Shown: positions 59,890 to 64,000 of the stretch, piece after piece
Position numbering within the stretch: position 1 is the first letter of the stretch
Layout of the letters: every line of letters begins with the position of its first letter
NCBI GenBank assembly: GCA_020634495.1
Contig: JACKBR010000004.1
Span: forward strand, 1-64,000
Direction: 5' to 3'
Origin: Ardenticatenaceae bacterium
GTDB taxonomy: Bacteria > Chloroflexota > Anaerolineae > Promineifilales > Promineifilaceae
Length of the DNA: 64,000 bases
Notes under the pieces: generated by a model
What the model was told of the DNA's origin: nothing
The model's input: the letters and a program-made list of their open reading frames with translations, nothing else
Databases searched by the model: none
Made by a program: the position numbers and the translations under genes

Positions 59890-61350
59890 CTATACAATTC
59901 TGAACGAATCTACTAACGTACAGCGGCGCAAGCGGCTGAAGCTGCGCGGGCCAGTTAATCCTTCTCCCGTTGGACTGGCAATGGTAAAGGAACAGAACCC
60001 TTCTCCGCCATAGCCTAAACCGGCCAAACAGGGGCCATTTTTCACAAAAATACTGCAATTCATCTCACGGGCCATACGGCTGAGGTTGTCCAGGTTTTTG
60101 GAGTGCATAACGGCCGTATGCCGAAAACCATGTTCTGCCTCTACCGCCAAATCGATGGCGGCATTGGCATTGGCCACGCGCACCACGGGCATGATGGGCA
60201 TCATCTGCTCAGACCAAACGGCCGGATGATCCTCTGGCACTTCTACCACAATCTGGCGCACTTCTGGCCCGGCAGAGATGCCAATTTCGGCCAGCAGCAC
60301 GCTGGCGTTTTTGCCAATAAATGCTTTGTTCATGTCGGCATATTTGCGTGGCCCGCGATCTTTTACGGTGACTGCTTTCCACAGCCGGTTAAATTGCCAG
60401 CTGTTTAGTTTCACCGCTCCATATTTAGTCATCATTTGTATCAATTCGTCACAAATTGATTCAACAGCAATGGTTTCTTTTTCGGTGGTACACACAATGT
60501 TGTTGTCAAAAGAGCCGCCAATGACGATGTCCCGGCCAGCTTGCTCAAGATCGGCCGTTTCGTCCACCACCACTGGGGGATTGCCTGGGCCAGCACAGAC
60601 GGCCCGTTTGCCGCTGCGCATGGCGGCCCGCACCACGGCTGCCCCGCCGGTGACGGTAAGCAGGCGAATGTCTTTGTGCTGCATGAGGGCTGTGGCGCTT
60701 TCGATGGTGGGGTTGGCAACGGCCGTTAGCAAATTTGCCGGCCCACCTGCCTTCTGAATTGCCTGGTTCAAAACCTGCACGGTGTAGTTGGAGGCGTTTT
60801 GCGTGCTGGGATGGGCGTTAAACGTCACCGCGTTCCCGGCAGCTACCATGCTAATGGCATTGCAGATAACGGTGCTGGTGGGATTGGTGCTAGGCGTTAG
60901 CGCCCCAATGATGCCGTAGGGTGCCCATTCGGTGATGGTCAGCCCACCGTCGCCGCTCCAGGCTGTCGGCTCCAAATCTTCTGTCCCCAACGCTTTGTCG
61001 GCATTGAGGATGTTTTTGAGCACTTTATCTTCTACGCGGCCCATGCCAGATTCGCTGTGGGCCATCTCGGCCAGCACCTGGGCGTATTCGCGCCCGGCCT
61101 GGCGCATGTGGGCTACCATATGTTTGCGTATTTCCAGGGGCAGCTTGTTGAGCTGGCGAAAGGCGGTTCCGGCGGCGGCAACCGCTTCATCCAGCGTGGG
61201 GAAAACACCGCTGCTGCCGCCTGCGGGAACGGGTTCTGGTGGGGCTTGCTGATGGCGTTGGGAAACGGCCGTTTCCCTGGTAACCGGCATCGTCCCGCCC
61301 ACTTCTCGGTTTACCCGGTCAATAATTGCCTGAATGTCGCTTTCGTTCAT
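59890..61350 (-). CDS. CoA-acylating aldehyde dehydrogenase of the BMC (EutE/PduP type)
   Basis: 486 residues from ATG 61350. N-terminal amphipathic helix NESDIQAIIDRVNREVGG followed by a Pro/Gln-rich linker (HQQAPPEPVPAGGSSG): the layout of an encapsulation peptide. Then the dehydrogenase: GIIGALTPSTNPTSTVICNA (NAD/CoA region), VTGGAAVVRAAMRSGKRAV, catalytic Cys in SFDNNIVCTTEKETIAVES, and FVKNGPCLAGLGYGGEGFCS. Converts acetaldehyde or propionaldehyde plus CoA to acyl-CoA with NAD+ reduction inside the shell, the core reaction of metabolosomes. No alcohol dehydrogenase, phosphotransacylase or signature enzyme is in the window, so substrate is open. Confidence 0.93.
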   Translation of the reverse strand: MNESDIQAIIDRVNREVGGTMPVTRETAVSQRHQQAPPEPVPAGGSSGVFPTLDEAVAAAGTAFRQLNKLPLEIRKHMVAHMRQAGREYAQVLAEMAHSESGMGRVEDKVLKNILNADKALGTEDLEPTAWSGDGGLTITEWAPYGIIGALTPSTNPTSTVICNAISMVAAGNAVTFNAHPSTQNASNYTVQVLNQAIQKAGGPANLLTAVANPTIESATALMQHKDIRLLTVTGGAAVVRAAMRSGKRAVCAGPGNPPVVVDETADLEQAGRDIVIGGSFDNNIVCTTEKETIAVESICDELIQMMTKYGAVKLNSWQFNRLWKAVTVKDRGPRKYADMNKAFIGKNASVLLAEIGISAGPEVRQIVVEVPEDHPAVWSEQMMPIMPVVRVANANAAIDLAVEAEHGFRHTAVMHSKNLDNLSRMAREMNCSIFVKNGPCLAGLGYGGEGFCSFTIASPTGEGLTGPRSFSRLRRCTLVDSFRIV

Positions 61351-61436
61351 GACTGTTAATCCAAAAATCAAAGATTTCGCAGATTTGCCAGATTTTTAAT
61401 TCTTTTAATCCGCTTAATCTGTTGATAAAAATCTCG

Positions 61437-62321
61437 CTAGATATTCAACCGCTTTCGCCGATTTTCGTTCCATTCGGCCATGTTCCAGGCGCGTCCCGGT
61501 TCTTCACTGCTGCGAATGAACGCTTCGCTTACCGGCTTGCAGTAGTCGCCATCGGCGATGAGCTGCTGTTGGAATGCTGCAAAATAGCTCGTAAGCTTAT
61601 CGACCCGTGCCTGGTAGCCTGCGTGGTCAAGGGTGGGCGCGTTGGCCAGCAGCAGAATGTCGTCTGCCAGGCCATCGGGCAGCCAGGGTAGTTGGAGCAG
61701 GCCGCTCATTTGCCGGTTGCGCCAGATGCGCCAGCGGCGATTGTAGGCAAACAGGCCATCGACCAAATAATGGTAGGCGGCTTGCAGCCGGTCGTGGGCA
61801 ATGGCTGGGCCAAGCGCTTCCCAATTTTTTTGGGGCGAATCCCAGCCCAGGTGCTGGTCTAGCCAGGTGATGGCCTCATCCAGGCGGGCTTGCCGCAAAT
61901 CATCGGGGTAGGTGCTGCGCTGCTGAATCTGCCGGGTGACCTCGCCGTGCCGGTCGTAGGCCAGCCAGCCGCTGGCCAGCTCGCTGAGTCGTTCTTCTGG
62001 CCAGCTAAACGCAGGATTGCGCCACTGCTGCCAATCGTACCGCATAAAATCGAGCTGTAGCCCCTGCTGGTGAAGGGCTTCATCTTCAATGAAGATGCTG
62101 TGGAAGCTGTCGTCTGTTTCTCGCCAGATTGCTTCGGCAGGAACAATGTAAAGGTCGTAGGGGTCAAGGAAGAGAATGATGTCGATGTCGGAATCTGGGC
62201 GCATGCGCCCGGTGGCAATGCTGCCAATGCCAACCACGGCCTGTACGGCCGTTTCTGGCAGCAGCACCTTCTCCATGAAGTGAAGAAACTGGGCGCGTTT
62301 TTCCAGGGTCGCGGGTGTCAT
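61437..62321 (-). CDS. Nucleotidyltransferase-domain protein in the BMC operon
   Basis: 294 residues. The active-site motif GIGSIATGRMRPDSDIDIIL (G-S-x9-D-x-D) marks a polymerase-beta-type nucleotidyltransferase; the third acidic residue is in LQLDFMRYDW. The C-terminal ~150 residues are helical and Trp-rich (TWLDQHLGWDSPQKNWEALG; RRWRIWRNRQMSGLLQLPW), like kanamycin nucleotidyltransferase-type enzymes. 18 bp after the EutN gene and 86 bp before the aldehyde dehydrogenase, so in the operon. Kinases and phosphotransferases are known in some BMC loci; an NMP-transferase is unusual and could modify a substrate or a protein. Confidence 0.82.
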   Translation of the reverse strand: MTPATLEKRAQFLHFMEKVLLPETAVQAVVGIGSIATGRMRPDSDIDIILFLDPYDLYIVPAEAIWRETDDSFHSIFIEDEALHQQGLQLDFMRYDWQQWRNPAFSWPEERLSELASGWLAYDRHGEVTRQIQQRSTYPDDLRQARLDEAITWLDQHLGWDSPQKNWEALGPAIAHDRLQAAYHYLVDGLFAYNRRWRIWRNRQMSGLLQLPWLPDGLADDILLLANAPTLDHAGYQARVDKLTSYFAAFQQQLIADGDYCKPVSEAFIRSSEEPGRAWNMAEWNENRRKRLNI

Positions 62322-62339
62322 AGGCTGCTGGCGAATGGG

Positions 62340-62627
62340 TTATTTGTGGTATTTTTCGTCGCCAGCCACTTCCCAGCTATCTACAATAGCCATGATGACG
62401 GCGTCGCACGGCCGTTTGTCGGTGAACTTGGTTTGCCGTGCCGAACTACCTGTGGCCACCATCACCACCTCGTCCAGACCTGCGCCGACGGCGTCTGCGG
62501 CAACCACATAGCCAGATTCTTCCTCATTTTCGGCCGTAAGCCGCCGCACTACGAGGAACTTTAGGCCATCCAGCGACGCCTCTTTTTGGGTAGACACCAG
62601 CGTGCCAACTACTTTGCCTAGGAACAT
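62340..62627 (-). CDS. EutN/CcmL-type BMC pentamer
   Basis: 95 residues: MFLGKVVGTLVSTQKEASLD, KFLVVRRLTAENEEESGYVV, AVGAGLDEVVMVATGSSARQ and CDAVIMAIVDSWEV. Complete vertex protein. Between BMC-H and the nucleotidyltransferase gene in the operon, with a dispersed repeat upstream. Confidence 0.92.
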   Translation of the reverse strand: MFLGKVVGTLVSTQKEASLDGLKFLVVRRLTAENEEESGYVVAADAVGAGLDEVVMVATGSSARQTKFTDKRPCDAVIMAIVDSWEVAGDEKYHK

Positions 62628-62635
62628 GGTTTTAC

Positions 62636-62706
62636 CCAGTGTTCAGTATTCAGTAAGCCAGTATTCAGTTGTTGGTACTGATTACTGACTACTGATTACT
62701 GACTCA
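62636..62706. repeat. AGTAATCAGT dispersed repeat
   Basis: CAGTGTTCAGTATTCAGTAA followed by ACTGATTACTGACTACTGAT; covers the spacer between BMC-H and EutN and touches the BMC-H stop. Confidence 0.7.
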
Positions 62707-62997
62707 CTACTCACTGGCGTCCTGACGCCCAAGCGGCAGAACGGAATCCACATTGGCATGGGGCCGTGGGATTACATGGACGGAAACAACTTCGCCGACC
62801 TTTTCAGCGCCGCGTGTACCGGCTTCAACGGCCGCTTTCACAGCTGCCACATCGCCCCGCACAACGGCCGTTACGTACCCGCCGCCCGTTTTCTCATAGG
62901 AAACCAGCTCCACGCGAGCCGCTTTCACCATCGCGTCGGACGCTTCTACCATAGCCGCAAAACTACGACATTCGATCATTCCTAAAGCTTCTGTCAT
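62707..62997 (-). CDS. BMC-H hexameric shell protein
   Basis: 96 residues, one BMC domain: [60 protein letters not shown] and [17 protein letters not shown]. All the canonical positions (EALGMIE, the KTG pore segment, the H-V-I-P-R-P-H end) are present. Main facet tile of the compartment. Confidence 0.95.
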   Translation of the reverse strand: MTEALGMIECRSFAAMVEASDAMVKAARVELVSYEKTGGGYVTAVVRGDVAAVKAAVEAGTRGAEKVGEVVSVHVIPRPHANVDSVLPLGRQDASE

Positions 62998-63064
62998 GTT
63001 TGGTTCTCCTGTATTCGTGGTTCGTAACCAGCAGCGCTAACTGCCTAAGCCACCGGTCACTTTT

Positions 63065-63703
63065 CTATTCACTCTTTTTGGTTTCCTGGGAACGGCCGCT
63101 TACACTTTCAATGGCATCAATGGCAGCCTGGTAACCAGCCATGATGTCCCGCTCTGTGCCGCCCAGGTAAACGCGGCCAAAGCTGCCAAAAGCCGTCACT
63201 TCCAAAATGTTCAAATCGGCCCGTTTTTCCGCTTCGTTGGCGGCCAGGGCCGCATAGGCCGCTGGCTGCACTTCCATCACGTACAGCGTTTGCCCGGCCA
63301 AAATCATGTGCCCGTGCCGCATCCGGTTGATAAGCTGAACCTGATGTGGATCGATATTGCGAATAATCTGGCTAGACACCACGCGAGGTTTGAGCCGGTC
63401 TTCTTCTTTAAGCTCCAGCGCTTCTAAAATGGCGGCTCCAGCGGCGCGAACGTCTGCCTGGCTGCTGGAATGCACCTCCAGCAAACCGTACAGCCGCTCG
63501 ACAATTTGCATACCGGGTTTTACCCCCACTGACTTTAGCGCCACATCGGTGATGCGATTAATTTCGATGCCGGGCGAAATTTCAATCCAGAGCGACGCAT
63601 CGCCAGGTAGGGGCAAAAAGCCGCGAGCTACGGTGCCCAAAAAGGCGGCGTGCTGGAGCTGAAGACTATCTAAAAAGACATAACTGCGAAGTTCAACGGA
63701 CAC
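63065..63703 (-). CDS. BMC-T-like shell protein with divergent first domain
   Basis: 212 residues from GTG 63703, which has AAGGAG upstream and begins one base after the zinc-finger gene's stop; the longer frame to 63766 overlaps that gene and is rejected. Second domain ([20 protein letters not shown], then [15 protein letters not shown]) is BMC-like; the first ([59 protein letters not shown]) is the permuted unit seen in some shell proteins, and [20 protein letters not shown] lies between. Likely a trimeric tile. A C-terminal basic tail follows. Confidence 0.8.
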   Translation of the reverse strand: MSVELRSYVFLDSLQLQHAAFLGTVARGFLPLPGDASLWIEISPGIEINRITDVALKSVGVKPGMQIVERLYGLLEVHSSSQADVRAAGAAILEALELKEEDRLKPRVVSSQIIRNIDPHQVQLINRMRHGHMILAGQTLYVMEVQPAAYAALAANEAEKRADLNILEVTAFGSFGRVYLGGTERDIMAGYQAAIDAIESVSGRSQETKKSE

Positions 63704-63704
63704 G

Positions 63705-63974
63705 TTAACGACTCCTTCTGTCTGGCTGCCACTGGTTAGCGGGGTCTGTGCGGGGCTGCCATTCATCCATTTCCAGGTTGGGTTCTTTGCCAGTCAACTT
63801 GTCGATGAGGTAATGCAGCCGCAGCATAAAAATCTCATCATAGTCGGTGATGCCGCAAACGTCGCACTGGTAGGCGGGGACGTTGGGGATGACCATGAGG
63901 TGCTCGTTGAGCGGGCTGTAGTAGGCAATTTTTGTGGGTTGGAACTTTCCTATTCGACAATGATGACAATCCAT
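63705..63974 (-). CDS. YgiT/MqsA-type zinc-finger protein
   Basis: 89 residues. Two Cys pairs, [11 protein letters not shown] and AYQCDVCGI, 32 residues apart, match the YgiT-type (MqsA N-terminal) zinc finger; the remainder is helical ([18 protein letters not shown]) and Asp-rich. No C-terminal HTH is present, unlike MqsA antitoxin. First gene seen of the operon; its start is 26 bp from the right edge, so further BMC genes may lie beyond. Confidence 0.75.
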   Translation of the reverse strand: MDCHHCRIGKFQPTKIAYYSPLNEHLMVIPNVPAYQCDVCGITDYDEIFMLRLHYLIDKLTGKEPNLEMDEWQPRTDPANQWQPDRRSR

Positions 63975-64000
63975 AAATAAATTCCTGTTTGCTGCTTAAT

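Larger units (their letters stand above)
1..64000. repeat. Highly iterated palindrome ACGGCCGT (about 115 copies)
   Basis: By-eye count of the exact octamer through the whole window gives about 115 copies, one per ~560 bp, in coding and intergenic DNA; near-variants such as ACGGCCGC add about ten. One copy is expected by chance. In coding regions it is read as TAV, NGR/DGR or RP depending on frame. Gaps: 5.92-7.97, 21.75-23.19, 26.53-28.25, 32.87-36.08 and 37.02-38.48 kb. Confidence 0.9.

Noticed and set aside
1..64000. tRNA, rRNA or insertion sequences
   Set aside because: Looked for T-loop (GGTTCGAATCC-like) sequences, cloverleaf patterns and transposase motifs and saw none.

Overview
The window looks like a chromosome segment of an uncultured filamentous or sludge-type Chloroflexota (Anaerolineae-like), probably from a long-read or metagenomic assembly. 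This is inferred from gene content: AfsR-type BTAD/NB-ARC regulator, a CHAT protease, PT-rich lipoproteins, coxL-type molybdenum hydroxylase, FdrA/DUF1116, an archaeal-type mevalonate cluster and a bacterial microcompartment (BMC). It is not proven by a marker gene; no rRNA or tRNA was seen. Two genome-wide signatures stand out. The palindrome ACGGCCGT occurs roughly 115 times (counted by eye, about one expected by chance). Most intergenic gaps are filled by a few families of short dispersed repeats.

Layout. 0-7.5 kb: a methyltransferase tail, a glutaredoxin-like protein, a BrnT-type toxin-antitoxin pair, a DMT permease, a DeoC-glyoxalase fusion, a GrdB/PrdB-family gene with an in-frame UGA that is probably selenocysteine, and a pentameric ligand-gated channel, followed by 1.2 kb of decayed DNA. 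7.5-18 kb: a tungstate/molybdate uptake cassette (tupABC) with a ModE-like regulator and operator, a thiolase-like protein, a CoA-transferase, molybdenum-hydroxylase FAD and 2Fe-2S subunits, an amidase, an SGNH hydrolase and a beta-helix acyltransferase. 18-29 kb: FdrA and DUF1116 (oxamate carbamoyltransferase-type subunits) split by a VapBC/NUDIX insertion, methyltransferases, a histidine kinase, a YciI protein, a tandem cyclase and an alpha/beta hydrolase. Together, 12-29 kb suggests catabolism of N-heterocycles or ureides fed by a molybdoenzyme. 29-38 kb: a lipoprotein, an AfsR-like regulator, a decayed zinc metallopeptidase and the molybdenum-hydroxylase large subunit.

38-50 kb: a large secreted phosphoesterase, then a minus-strand mevalonate operon (HMG-CoA reductase, HMG-CoA synthase, thiolase-like, DUF35), a small FW-repeat peptide, a membrane-anchored coiled-coil protein and an isolated EutN pentamer. 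50-57 kb: two small membrane proteins, a CHAT caspase-like protease, a lipoprotein, DinB, GNAT and GT39. 57-64 kb: a BMC operon on the minus strand (zinc-finger protein, two BMC-T-type and one BMC-H shell protein, two EutN pentamers, a nucleotidyltransferase, an aldehyde dehydrogenase with an encapsulation-like N terminus, an unknown protein and a REC-ParA/CpaE protein with a degenerate P-loop). The operon runs off the right edge.

Many otherwise well-conserved genes carry single-base indels, mostly at short homopolymers and clustered at 8.0-8.5, 12.8-13.2, 13.9-15.6, 17.4-17.8 and 36.2-36.9 kb. I treat these as likely assembly errors and give the full gene spans.
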